Origin: Marsupella aquatica
Taxonomy: Eukaryota > Marchantiophyta
Assembly: GCA_973895155.1 (NCBI GenBank)
Contig: OZ316895.1
Coordinates: 16,678,001 to 16,742,000, forward strand
Reading direction: 5' to 3'
DNA: 64,000 nucleotides
Each line of letters starts with the position of its first letter. Positions within the stretch are counted from its first letter, which is position 1. The position numbers and the translations under genes are program-made. Under the pieces are notes generated by a model, which was not told where the DNA came from, did no database searches, and worked only from the letters and a program-made list of their open reading frames with translations. Below, one piece after another: positions 26,993 through 38,028 of this stretch.

Positions 26993-28369
26993 CTAATCTT
27001 CAACAAGAGCCATGAGAGCTTTAATCTGTTCATCAGTTTTGTTACTTCTGCATAACTCAATCAACATCTGAGACCTTCTCTCTGCTCTAGACATCTGCCA
27101 TTGGTGGTAGCGATCTTGGCAGGCCTTTTTCTCAGCATTAGCAGCACTTGCATTCTCCAACTGCAATTGATGCTTCCGCATTAACCTATCTCGCTTTGCT
27201 GCTTCTTGAGACGAAGAAATTCGAGCTTGCTTCTTTTCGTCAAGCTCAACCATCTTCCACTTCTCCCGAGTTTGGAGGAGCTCCTTTTTGTAGTCAGCCT
27301 TCTGCAACAGCCTCTCAGCATAAATTTGTGCAACATTGGGCTTCGGAGGTGTAGGCTGCTTATCGTCACCTGTCTTTGCACGTGTCTTCTTAGGTGGCTG
27401 GTTCTCCTTGTTAGCCATTCCTGCACCTGCTTGCCTGGGAGTGGGTCGATTTCCCACAGGTGTGACAGGTGGTGTTGTTGTGTGTGCTGGAATTCTCCCA
27501 AAAGAACCACTAAAATTGTCCCTGGATGGAGCATCGGGAGAATTTTGCCCATTCATAGGGGCCTGTGGATTGTGAGCTCTTGAGGGAAAATTCGTCGCTG
27601 AATCATGGGCAAGGTGTTCTGTGGAAATGCCAATGAGGTCGTCCTCCCAGAATTCAGGTGAATTGAATTCTACTCCATCCTCGACACCTGCCGGTCCTTC
27701 TACATTGAATAAAACATAACTATGTGTGAGCAATATAATTATGATTGAATCAGGCTATTTCAATCGAAAAAAACACCATAGTAATTGCGAAACTACCATA
27801 GACATCGTACCAGTGAGGATGATTGCGGGCGAGTGAGGAACAGCTGCAGCATCTGGCGGGTTAGATCCATCTTCATGTGGATCAAAACTTGTGAATTCGT
27901 CCTCGTCTATCCCAAAATCTCCAGTACCTCGAGGTGCTACATTAGGCCGGCTTCCGAACAGAGCATGCATCCTCTCGAAATGAGGACACATCCTCTCTAG
28001 CTTGTCCTCCAGAGTCAGGCCAGACACAAAATCATCCTCTGTTAGTCCACCCCCACTCGACATTTTCAATTCACGAGCCTCTTTGTACTTGGCAACATAC
28101 CTTGCAAATCTTTTGCTGAGATTAGGCCCGCTGATGTTCCTTGGGAAGTTATGTGCCTGCAAGACAACAAGCATTTGTTTGAAAACGGTAGCCCTGCTCA
28201 TGGGACGGCCCTGGATTTTTGTCTTTCCGCCACCATGGATGAGGTTGAAGTTATCTGGATTCTCCAGCCAATCAACGATCAATCCGTAGTCAGAGTACTT
28301 CAGCCTGAATTTCTCCCCACCTCCAGCGCCACTCATGCCAGCACCGCTTGCAACATTCCTCGGAGCCAT
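26993..28369 (-). CDS. Myb/trihelix-like DNA-binding protein of the Harbinger element
   Basis: Second protein of PIF/Harbinger elements; in studied elements it binds subterminal DNA and brings the transposase into the nucleus. Exons 28369-27811 and 27699-26993 (minus strand) with a 111-bp GT-AG intron; 421 codons plus stop. Residues about 25-105 form a helical SANT/trihelix-like region (YSDYGLIVDWLENP, then NLSKRFARYVAKYKEA). A low-complexity proline-rich middle with KKTRAK basic motifs (possible nuclear localisation) follows. The end is a long charged coiled coil (about residues 315-421, rich in E, K, R, Q). The frame is open upstream of 28369 without another ATG, so this start is chosen as the first Met. 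It converges tail to tail with the transposase gene, 418 bp apart. No damage seen. Confidence 0.8.
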
Positions 28370-28948
28370 GTCTGTGTGGAGAAGTTTGCTAGTGACAGCA
28401 ACTCTGGGGAGTTCAGAATCGACGTTGGTTGTCGCTGCACTGAGAGAAGTAGAACTGATTTTGGGGAGATTAGTAGCAACTTCACTTGTCCATACACAGG
28501 GAGCGAAAGAATCAAGATTGGCTACCGACTGTCCTTTGAATTCACACTTCACCGTTTTTGGCAGAATGAGCAATGGGATGCCAATCTGCACAATCCTCTT
28601 ATCAGTTCATCGCGCACCTGAGCCTCCTCTCCATGTTTGAATTTTGTGGGCGCCATGTTCAGGACCTCGTGATTCGATAAGTGGCATAAACGACACAACA
28701 ATTATGCCCAGAATACGAATTCAAACGCCGACAATCTCTCGCGATCGAGCTATCGTGGACACTTTCCTGCCTTGCCATCGCGGACGTTTTGGAGCATGAG
28801 CGCCAGCTTTGAGTAGGCCGCTTCCCGCAACAGGTGCCTCATGGGACGGATCAAACCCCGGCTCCCCTCTCTGGTCCAAACCCGTTTAATGTGGCCGTAA
28901 CTGGAGTTAAGGCCATATGTGGTTTCCCGAAACTTTTGGGACGGCCGC

Positions 28949-28964
28949 AGGTCTGAGATGCCCT
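28949..28964 (-). repeat. Right terminal inverted repeat of the Harbinger element
   Basis: AGGTCTGAGATGCCCT, followed by ATT, pairs with the left end at 23299-23314. Confidence 0.88.
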
Positions 28965-29540
28965 ATTAGGCTATTATTGGTGCAACAACAACAACCAAAA
29001 CAAAATGGCGTCCAATGCAAAAATGCGACATTCCAAAACTAATACGAACAGTAGGCTGGAAAAATATGAGCATCATTTTGAGAAATGGAGAACAAATTAA
29101 CTTTTAGACACTAAAGTCTGAAAACTTTATGTGATGTGAAATGCTGTTGAAATCGGCCTTGAACACATGTTTTGGATAGGTGTTGGAGAAATACCCAAAA
29201 TAGTAGTTGGCTGGGAAAACTTTTAATGGCCACAGCCAACAGTATGGGAGCAAGTTTAAATAATTTCCCATGTTCAAGGATTGAGAACCAAGTTACCACT
29301 ATGTTAGGGGTTGGCCCACCTTTTCCTGGGATGTGCTACTCTTGAATGTTTGACCTCAGAAACAATGTTCACAAAAGAGGGGTGGGCTGGGCACAGCTTT
29401 GAAGTGTGGGATTTGAGGCAGCGCAAGTGAGGTGTAGTTGGGCCATGGCCAGTGACCAAAGCTATGACACAACTCACAGTCCAGTCTGGCCTCATTGGCC
29501 TGGCTCAATGCAGAGATTGAAGGGCAAAGTCTGGAAAGCC
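28965..29540. other. Spacer
   Basis: No gene or clear repeat recognised between the Harbinger element and the SINE-like element. Confidence 0.45.
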
Positions 29541-29780
29541 TCTTCGCCTTGACCTCCCAATTGGCTAAGGGATTTGCTTAGAACCGAGAGGGGTCAGGTT
29601 CAATTCCCCCTGGTGTGTGTGGGTGGGATGGGTTTTGTGGGTAGTGGATTGGAGTTCTGATTATCTGCTCGGCCCTTGGTTGCCCACTTTGTGTCCCTAA
29701 TATAATACTCTCTCCTTCCTGGTGCGGTTCCCTGTCGGATCCGTTGGGGCTCACCCTAGTTTGGGTTCCCTACAGAAAAA
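29541..29780 (+). mobile_element. tRNA-derived SINE-like element
   Basis: A tRNA-like head with A-box-like TTGGCTAAGGG and an exact B-box GGTTCAATTCC about 40 bases later. The body is related to the copy at 5028-5275 (shared 'ccctgt(c/t)ggatcc' and the following 'ttggg...ccct' segment). The tRNA part does not fold into a convincing complete cloverleaf and is followed by non-tRNA sequence, so it is a SINE rather than a tRNA gene. Confidence 0.6.
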
Positions 29781-30818
29781 GTGTCACATTGGTGAATAAG
29801 CCTTGCCCAGCTGACATGTGGCAGCACCATAAATCCCTGAAGTCTTCTTCCTGGCAATTTAGGACATTTAAGGGCCGAAAATATAGTGGCCGGTTACATG
29901 TGACAGCCCTCAAAGTCTGAGCCTCTGAGGGGAACTTTTTGCTGACAGCCGCCAGCCCCACAGTCAAAGAGGGGAAGTAAAATTCCTCGAACCCTTCATC
30001 TGAACCGTCAGAAGCAAACGTTGACGGCTGTAGTTTCTTTCTCCGTTCACGATAAGAGAAATTGACCCTGGAGCCATTTTTTTAACGCGACTTGAATTTC
30101 CAGGTCAGCCCTTTGGACTCGCGCTCACTGGATTGGCTTAGCCAGTCTCATCCAGGTTACCATAATATTCTGGATAACGAGCAACGAACTCTCTCAGCTC
30201 CATCTCAACCGCCCATCGGAACTAGTTGACGGTTCAAAACGTTCCGAAATCTCCGGCACGCAGAAAAATAATGTCTGACAACTACTGGCAAGGTACATTT
30301 GGTGTTTTGATGATTTGACCAGGTGGAATGTTTGTTTATATACAATTTCATTTCACATTACGAAACTAATCATGTGTGAGGAATTTGATTAGTTTTAATC
30401 AATTTTTAAAGTATCACACTACAAGATTAGTCAGGGGTAAGGATTCTGATTAGCGTTAATCAAGGGTACTAGAGTCCCGTGTGGAGTCAAGTTCGAAGCT
30501 CGAGAGAGCAAAAGCTATGGCGGACTTTGTGGAATGGAGGCTACCACGAGAGCGCGAGCGCACGAGGAGGAGATCTTGAGGACCGAGACCACGAGAGGAT
30601 TCAACACGAGGGGCAAGCTGCCAGTTCGTTGGCGGACGAGAAATTGTATTTCTGTTCATGCACAGAACGGGCGGTGTGCCGCTGAGCGTAGAGCCCATGA
30701 GGAGCTGTTCGAAATGCGCAGCAAGCCCTTCCGGCTCGGGTGACTGGTCGATGCTGATGCGGATGTAGAAAACTAAATTAAAAATAATCGGGCGGAAAGT
30801 AGATACGGAGGTGTCGTG
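29781..30818. other. Spacer and probable promoter of the next gene
   Basis: No gene recognised. A degenerate 63-bp direct repeat containing 'gattag...ttaatcaa' lies at about 30364-30465. Short open frames at 30456-30872 are on the strand opposite the next gene and show no motif. Confidence 0.4.
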
Positions 30819-33800
30819 ATGATGGCTCTGCAACTCCAGAGAAGCGGGGCGTGGAGCCACGACGCATTGCAAGTGGTGTTCAAGCCGCCCTGGAGGAGAA
30901 ACACTGAGGTGTGCATTTTTTTCGATGGGGCTCAGTTTCTGTATTTCGACTCGCCGATTGGGTGCTTCTGAACTCGATGGAAACTTGGAATATTATGGCG
31001 TCTTCAACTCAAGTTTTCTGTGAAATTTCCTCTGAAATGACGATAACGAAAGGAGAAACTCTCGTACAATTTGCTAGGCATGTGGAATCGTGTTGTCGGA
31101 CACATGATCTCTGTTGTTTTCTTTCCCACAGTAGCATTGTCAGTAGCAGGTCAAGGCGAGTTGGGTCCTCCTCATCCGGCTCCCCTTTGTTCGCACGAGC
31201 ACAATCTGAAGTGAATTTCCCGGAGCTTAATTTGGTCGGCTCCACGTCTTTGTCTGAGCACAAATGATTCCATTGAGCGTGAGGATTGCTACCTCCGTGC
31301 TATACAGTTTTAGATTACAGCCCACAAATGCTAACATAGTGAAAGAAAGAGTTGGATGGACCAATAGCTGGACCAAGTATGAGCTGCTAATGTGTGAGTT
31401 TTTATTCATGTTACTGACAAGGTTTGCAACGTGTGATATTCGGGGGCCATTCCTTGTGATGATGACAGCCTGCACATAAAAGACACCCGAGAGCCCAATC
31501 CACTGACAAAAGTTTGAGAGTGAGTTCGATCGATGATGAGTCGGCAAATGGGAGCAATAGTAAATTGGCATCGGCAGCAGATCGGTGGGAGGGAGTTTCG
31601 CCCTGGAATTTCGTTGCTTCACCTCGATATTCTTCTCTGGTGAAGCTGAGTAGGCGAGGGCGTCACGAAGCGAGGATGCGGACGAAAGACAGAGTGTTCA
31701 TGTCGATCTCAGATTGGGTGTTCCGACGAGTGCAGGACCCACTGGTTGAAATTGATCCTTTGACTGTGAATGAGGCCATCTTGGCCGAGAAACAAGCAGA
31801 CGAGAATGAAGCAGACTCAACATCAACTGTCCCAACCACGACGAGTCCCTCATGGTTTGGTTATCTTCCTCCGGGCTTTCCAAAGGGTGCGGATAAGGCA
31901 GCTGTAGCCGCTGCAGTAGTCTTACTCTTTGCGGCTCTTGTCACTTGGGCAATTCTAGCGTTGCGAGGAAAGAAAAATTCAGGTTCTGTTCCAGTTGTGG
32001 CCTCAGGACAAGACGCAAATGGATCGGCCACAAATGGGGGTGCGAGACAGGAAATGGAGGGTGATAGGTCACTAGGTTGGCAAGAGCCCTCAGTGAGCGA
32101 CCAGGCAGTGAGGAAACCGCCGGCTCCCATTGTAACATCGTCCTCTGAAAGCCAGACCGCTGCGATAGTACCCATCCCTCAATATACTACTGCTCTTGTC
32201 CCGTCAGACCTTCCCTTACCTCCAAATTTAGAAGCCAACACGAAGGAACAGAAGATTGATTCTCCTCCAAGTGGAGAAATTGGCAGCAGCCCAGACGACG
32301 AACTTGTGGTACCTCCCCTGACCCTCCAGAGTGATAGTGTGGCTGATGCAGGTGATCATCACGCCCCACCTGTAGAAGCCCATGAAATGGCTGCAATTGA
32401 TGAAGAGATCATCAGCACCAATGGGGTAGTGAAAGGGGATAGCCCGCTTGAAGAAGTCGCTGCTGAGCTTGAATCTTTCGCCGATGAGGAAATAGCCGCC
32501 TCTCCTTTGCTGGAAGAGCTTGCAACAGTGGCAACTGGAAGTCAAGAAGAGTTAGGTCCCGGATCCATCTCTGAGCCTGTTGTCTCTGGAAGGCTTCCTT
32601 CTGCATCACAATCACTTGAACAAATATCTGTCGACGAGGAATACATGCTTATTGGGGAGTCACATTTATTATCATCCATAGGGGCCCTTCCCGCCCCAGC
32701 TGAGCCGATTGCGGCACTTCCAGCTAAAGCTGATGTCGGAGTTCCAGTGGATTCAATTCTATATGATAACTCCGCTGCTGACCCGATTGGGGCACTTCCG
32801 GCTGAAGCTGATGTCGGAGTTTCTGTGGATTCAATTCTAGATAACAACTCCGCTGCTGCTCAACCTCCCTCTGACAAGCTATCTTCTGAAAAGATTGATG
32901 AAATCCTCACTTCAGTTCAGGAAGAAAACCCAGCAGCTGTTTCCACTCCACTGAAGGAATTTCAAGTTGGTTCTGATGCAGGAGTAAGTTATTTGTATTC
33001 CGCATTGAAACGTGACTTTCAGAGAAGTCTTTCAACTGCAAGGGCTGTGATTTCCGTTCTCAATTCTGTAGGTGGAGACATGGTCGGATAGTGGGAAGAA
33101 CTGGAGATAAATTGAGTTACACGCTCCATCTATGTATTTATGGGACTTACTGGAGATGGATTCTCGCTCAACATAGCAAACTGTCAAGGTTATGCTTGAA
33201 ATTACCGGGAGATCCTTTCTGAGGAGCAATGCACAAAGTGCAATCCAGCAAGACTACTAACTTTATCTGAGTGCATTCTCACTTTATGTACTCCTGCTGC
33301 AGGTTGTCGAAGAGAGGCGTAAGGAATATGCACAAGCTTTAGAGAAAGTACTCCCAGCCGTGTCAGTTGGGGCTGGTGTAGCAGCTTTCAGCTCTTTCTC
33401 TGGAGGTAGAACTCTGTGACAGTGCCTTCTCATTTGTTATTAGTTTTTGAAGCTGCAAATAGATCTCCTATCGGAGAACCTAGCTAGTCTGTAACTTTTT
33501 CCTTTCCCAGATAGTAAATTTTTGATGTTATCATCATCTGTCTCACGGAATGCCAGGTCCTTCCAAAACAGTTCCCTCCTCTCCCCTATATCTCCGAACG
33601 GGGACTGTTTTTCCTCGTCTTGGAATTTGTATGAAGAGCCTAGACTTATATTTGCAATTAATGAGATTGAATTCTTATTCTCTTAATGTGAAAATGTCAT
33701 CCCGTACGTTCAGTCGATGGAGCGCTTCAGGTTGTGGGCGCTCTTGCTGCTGTAAGCTTCGTAAAGGAGTATATATGGGCACGTCCAAGGTGTGAACTTA

Positions 33801-34064
33801 TGACCCAATTATTCAATATTGTAGTGCATTGTTGAGACCATTCCAAGCTAATTTACGCGCAGTATCCACATAGGCAACTTCAAAACAGAGTAGAACACTG
33901 AAGGCGTTGTTTCTACAACGAGGGTCATCATGACGCTAAAGTTCAAATCTTCCGTCACATGCAGACAACAACTCCTTGATGAAATTAGCAACATCAAGAG
34001 TCACCAGCAGCTCATGCAATTCCTGAAGGACAAGGATATTCTTCCACGATCATGGAGCCACTAA
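30819..34064 (+). CDS. Unrecognised membrane protein, possibly plastid-targeted
   Basis: Exons proposed: 30819-30910, 31132-31251, 31513-32983, 33303-33405, 33714-33789, 33965-34064; 653 codons plus TAA, phases consistent. The last four exons are well supported by codon continuity; the first two are tentative. A minimal model would start at the ATG at 31676 inside the large exon. The N-terminal 70 residues of the long model are rich in Ser and Arg and poor in acidic residues, like a chloroplast transit peptide. A membrane segment (AAVAAAVVLLFAALVTWAILAL) lies in the large exon at about 31903-31968. A long acidic, Pro/Ser-rich stretch with a 26-residue tandem repeat follows, then a second hydrophobic segment (ALQVVGALAAVSFV) and a C-terminus ending QQLMQFLKDKDILPRSWSH. 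I do not recognise the family and assign no function. Confidence 0.65.
32702..32857 (+). repeat. 78-bp in-frame tandem repeat
   Basis: Two copies (from 32702 and 32780) encode 26-residue units of the form PI(A/G)ALPA(K/E)ADVGV.VDSIL, inside the large exon of the unrecognised membrane protein gene. Near-identity of the DNA suggests a recent in-frame duplication. Confidence 0.88.
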
Positions 34065-36950
34065 GGCAAGCCTCATAAATGACCACGATAATCTATTTGT
34101 TCTTGCGCCCACTTGAGTGTGGGAGAAAGATTATTTTCTTCGTCACGGTTTTGACCAATAGCTTGTAGATATATGTAACGATGTTTTATCCAAGTATCCC
34201 AGTTGACGGAGTGTCTGACTTCTTTTCATTGTTTACTAAGGAAACGGTTCAGGCCAACGTTTCCATGGTTCGTATATTGAGATGCAGCTTTTCCTGTAGA
34301 CCATGGCTACTATTCTGTAGAAGAGTTTTTGTTTTTGCCAGAGGTTCAATTACTTGTTAGACGTGTCATATTGGACCTACTATTGTGAGTGATCTCGTAG
34401 TGAGTGCATTTATCAATCCTTTCTACCCATTGTACAAGCTTTGAATTTGGATGTCTTGAAATCTTTAAGGAGTGCAATTATCTGACAGGTGCCTGAGAAG
34501 TCCTTCCATCGTTGATTGTTCTACTTGTAACGAATTGCTTTCTGGTTGGCGTGTTGCACTTGTGCGGAGTCTGTAAATGAACCTGGTTAACTGAAATTAT
34601 GGCACTCGAGCGTTTTAACTATGGAAGACGTGATCATGGAAACTAGTGTGTTCATGACCACTGCTCTTTGAGATTAGCAGAAGCAGTAAGGGCTCAGGCT
34701 ATCCCCGATTTGTTTGCATTAAAACACCAAACGGGTGTGTATATCTACAGGCTTGCTTATTATTTCTATAAAATTCTATACCCTGTATTCTTTGGAATGT
34801 ACATGAAAGCATTGTGAATGTCCTTAGACGTGCCTCCGTCGCAGCGCAAATGCAAATGTTGTTTCCTCTCAAAACTGAAGATATTCGAAAATGGATATTT
34901 TGCCTTGGCCCCTAATTGACATTTGTAAGTTTCATGCTACCAACCTGTGCCTCTAGATCTCTCTAATCTGGGATAAAGTAGTTCGAAACTTGAATGGTTC
35001 CTCAAGATTTTTTCTTTGTTTGTTAGAACTTTGACCCGTTACTAGTCTCTGATCTAATTTTATACGAATTCGAGTGGCTGTCTTGGAAAGAGAGTACAAG
35101 TTTTGCCCAGAAATAAGGGTAATGTATCATCGGAGGTGATTGTTGGAAGATCCTTGGACGCAAAGTAGGTGAGGTGCTTACGTAGAACGCTTGAACTCCA
35201 GAAATCTTTGCCTGCATGTGCAGGTTGTAGGCGATTCCATGCACATCTAGATGGATGTTCTTCATTAATGTTTGGAGAACTCTTCTGTTATCAAATTAAG
35301 CGCCGAACTTCCCCACCTCGATCATGGAGATATTTAAATAGAGTTAAAAAGCGGTTTGTCGATTATTGACTTTCCAATGCAAATAATAACTACTTGAAAC
35401 TAAAAGATAGGTTACAAGTTTCTGCGCTGATGTTCACATCTGTTCCTGTGTACATGTGTACATAGATCCAACTTTATGAAACACAAGGTTGGCAGGCTAG
35501 ACTGTGAGGCAATGGGCATGATCATCAGTGCGTTACTCTTGTAGCTGGACACGGCCAATCCGAAGATATTTCCAATGGTCACTCCCACAAATAAGGATGA
35601 AGATTCCTCGCAATATTTGCTAGACAACAGTGAAGGATTGCCAAAGTGATTGCATATGTGGTTTGAAAGGACATCATGAATAATGTAGAAACTCAGTGAG
35701 ACTGGTTGGCACTCACGTTTTCGCCACAGGGAGACATTCAGATCCGTAGTCACGAAAAGTACTCCAAGCCTACAGGAGCCTACAGGCAGTACAGTTGACT
35801 TTGCAGATCGTAAAACAAAGTTACCTTTGTCCTTGTGGCCCTATGCAATTTAAATCAAATCTCCTTCGCATTGTACAGTAACCATCTTGGATATCCAGGT
35901 ACTGCGGCAATTAGTGCATGGCCATTGCTTTCGGACTCTCCTCTTGATGCAAGAAAAGAAATGAAGATGATATTATGTAAGAAAGGTTTTAAAGTAGTTT
36001 CGTGACATCAACTTTCCAAAACTGGACAACACAGTATGTAAAAACACTCGCTTAAATCGCTTAAACAGGCTCAAGACTTTTGTCATAATGTGTACCGCAG
36101 ATATAAAATGCCTTCTGATATGACGAATCTACCAACTAGTCATTATTCTGAAAGAGAAACTCATTGCCAAAGCCAATGCATTGCAAGTCTGCTGCACCAT
36201 CTCTGGCCATACATATGAAGCATTAAATTACAAGGCTAAAGTTCTGAGCACGCTGCAAATGTCTCCAGAGCAGAGAAACTTAGCCCGTGAAATTAGTTAC
36301 TGTGGAGCAAACTGTGAAAGTTTCCATCAGAAGAAAGCAGCCTGGAATTCAAAGAATAAATTCTAAAAAAGCCAATTCCCGTTGGAGCATATGAACACTT
36401 CGGAAGTGAAACATCCCCGTTAATGGAAAAAATTTACATAATAGACTGGCAATTGTACATTATGTGCATGCGATTATCTCACATTGCCTAACTCGATCTA
36501 CAAGCACTCCAATCAACCTTCTTGTCCCTGATCCTCAATTCCACTTTTCTCCTATTTGACCTTTAAGAAAAAATATGAAACGATGATTGTATTGAAAATA
36601 ATTAAACCCTAGCTTCATCACAACTTCTGTTCCTAGGTCTTGTCCCTGCAAAACTGAATTGAGGCTCAAGGAGTAATTTACTTACACTATACTCCGAGCA
36701 TTTGTGAAAAGACATCGATAGGGAGGGGAACATAGGTACTGTACGTCAAGATCTGCATCATATAGATGGCAGTCTGCAGCGCCATGCCGCAGATTAAATC
36801 TTCATTATTTGAATGATTTATGTCAGGCTCATACCACAAATACTTCTCCTGTAGGGGATCCTACGATCAATTTGGTGGTAGTGACAACTGACTGCCACAA
36901 CCTCAGTGAAGTTGAGCAAATAATAGTTAGCTATGATACAAAGTCCATAG
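34065..36950. other. Intergenic DNA
   Basis: Nothing convincing: AT-rich, short open frames without motifs. The first part is the 3' UTR of the preceding gene. Exons of the coding-like segment at 36951-37523 could lie here, but I could not identify any. Confidence 0.4.
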
Positions 36951-37523
36951 TAAGGACTTGCTTCCCTTTAACCAAGCGATAAATGAGTTGGATACTATTT
37001 CCAACGCGAAAGAGTCCAGGTCGATCAGCAAAGGTCGATCAGCAAAAGAGCAGTTAAATCATCCGCTTGGAGAATTTACGCTCCACACTGCTACCGAGCT
37101 TTGGAGCCAAGAATGTCCGACTTTTCAAGTCCTGACACCTTTCGCTGTATCTCCTGAGAAACGAATTCAGAGCAAAACTTCAGGTGAGATTTCTGCTGAA
37201 CAGTTCTGTGAATAAACTCAGCCTAATATCTCTCTTTCAAAGGCCGTCAATGGTGAGCCAGTTTTCTGTTCCTGAGCATAAAACAAGAGCAAAGAATTCA
37301 GGTAAGAATTCTGATCAGAGGGAAGAACATTCAGGTATATATCCTATAATCTTCGTACCACAATCACGTGAGAAAGATCAAAAGAGGGACCACCCCTCCA
37401 CGTATGCTGGTAAGGCTGAGAGAAACGTTTTGAGATAGACTGTCTGAGCTATTTGAGAATCCAATTTCTGATGAAGAACTCGAAGTTAAATATATATGGG
37501 AATTGGATCAAGATGGGGGACCA
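36951..37523 (+). other. Coding-like segment, gene unresolved
   Basis: Two pieces read like protein. The frame from about 36957 to a donor at 37181 (CTTCAG|GTGAG) encodes a hydrophilic stretch containing LNHPLGEFTLHTATELW and LTPFAVSPEKR. A second piece from about 37435 encodes LSELFENPISDEELE and then WELDQDGGPQ followed by a TAG at 37522-37524. A GAG acceptor just before the second piece is phase-compatible with the donor at 37181 (G + AT), so they could be joined, giving a C-terminus. Between them are two further AATTCAG|GTAAG-like donors. No start codon or family was recognised, so this may be the end of a larger gene or a decayed one. Confidence 0.4.
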
Positions 37524-38028
37524 CAATAGATTCATCTGGGAAGAGGAAACTGTGTTCGGGTTGTTGCTGCCGTGCTGACCTTCAAGTCTTTCATCAAACT
37601 ACACTTAAGCCAACAGGTAGACGATCCTTCAAGGGCGATTCAAATGATAAACCATTCTGCAAAGAAACAAAATGCCTATCAACCGGGAATGGTCTGCACG
37701 GTATGTCAACTAAAGGCCAAGATCCCCTGATTGAAAGGTAACACTAAAAGCTCAAACTAAAAGATCATTATCTAACTATGGCTACTCCCATTGACAAATG
37801 AGTGATACTTGGAAAGTACATGAGACAGTGTCCTGCTGAAGATCGATGCTGACGAGACAAACAGCAACTTAGATCTCTCCTGTCTAATGGTGCATTTTCA
37901 TTTACAACTTTCTCATCATCATCCACATTGAGTCACTCATTTCGAGGTTTTGTCGCCATACAGTAGACCTCAATAATCTACACTGAAAATGCACATCTCC
38001 TAAATTAATCCAACCCTGCGATCAGAAA

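Larger units (their letters stand above)
23299..28964 (+). mobile_element. PIF/Harbinger DNA transposon, nearly complete
   Basis: 5,666 bp bounded by terminal inverted repeats (23299-23314 and 28949-28964, one mismatch in 16) and flanked by ATT on both sides (23296-23298 and 28965-28967), a 3-bp target duplication as expected for this superfamily. It carries a DDE transposase and a Myb/trihelix-like protein encoded tail to tail, the usual two-protein set of PIF/Harbinger. In addition, an RPA-like OB-fold reading frame lies upstream of the transposase. The coding frames of the transposase and Myb-like protein look intact after removal of one intron each. The stretches 23315-24142, 26575-26992 and 28370-28948 are non-coding as far as I can see. 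Confidence 0.9.

Noticed and set aside
29541-29620. A tRNA gene
   Set aside because: Only the Pol III boxes are good; the stems do not pair convincingly and related sequence at 5028-5275 shows a SINE-like body.
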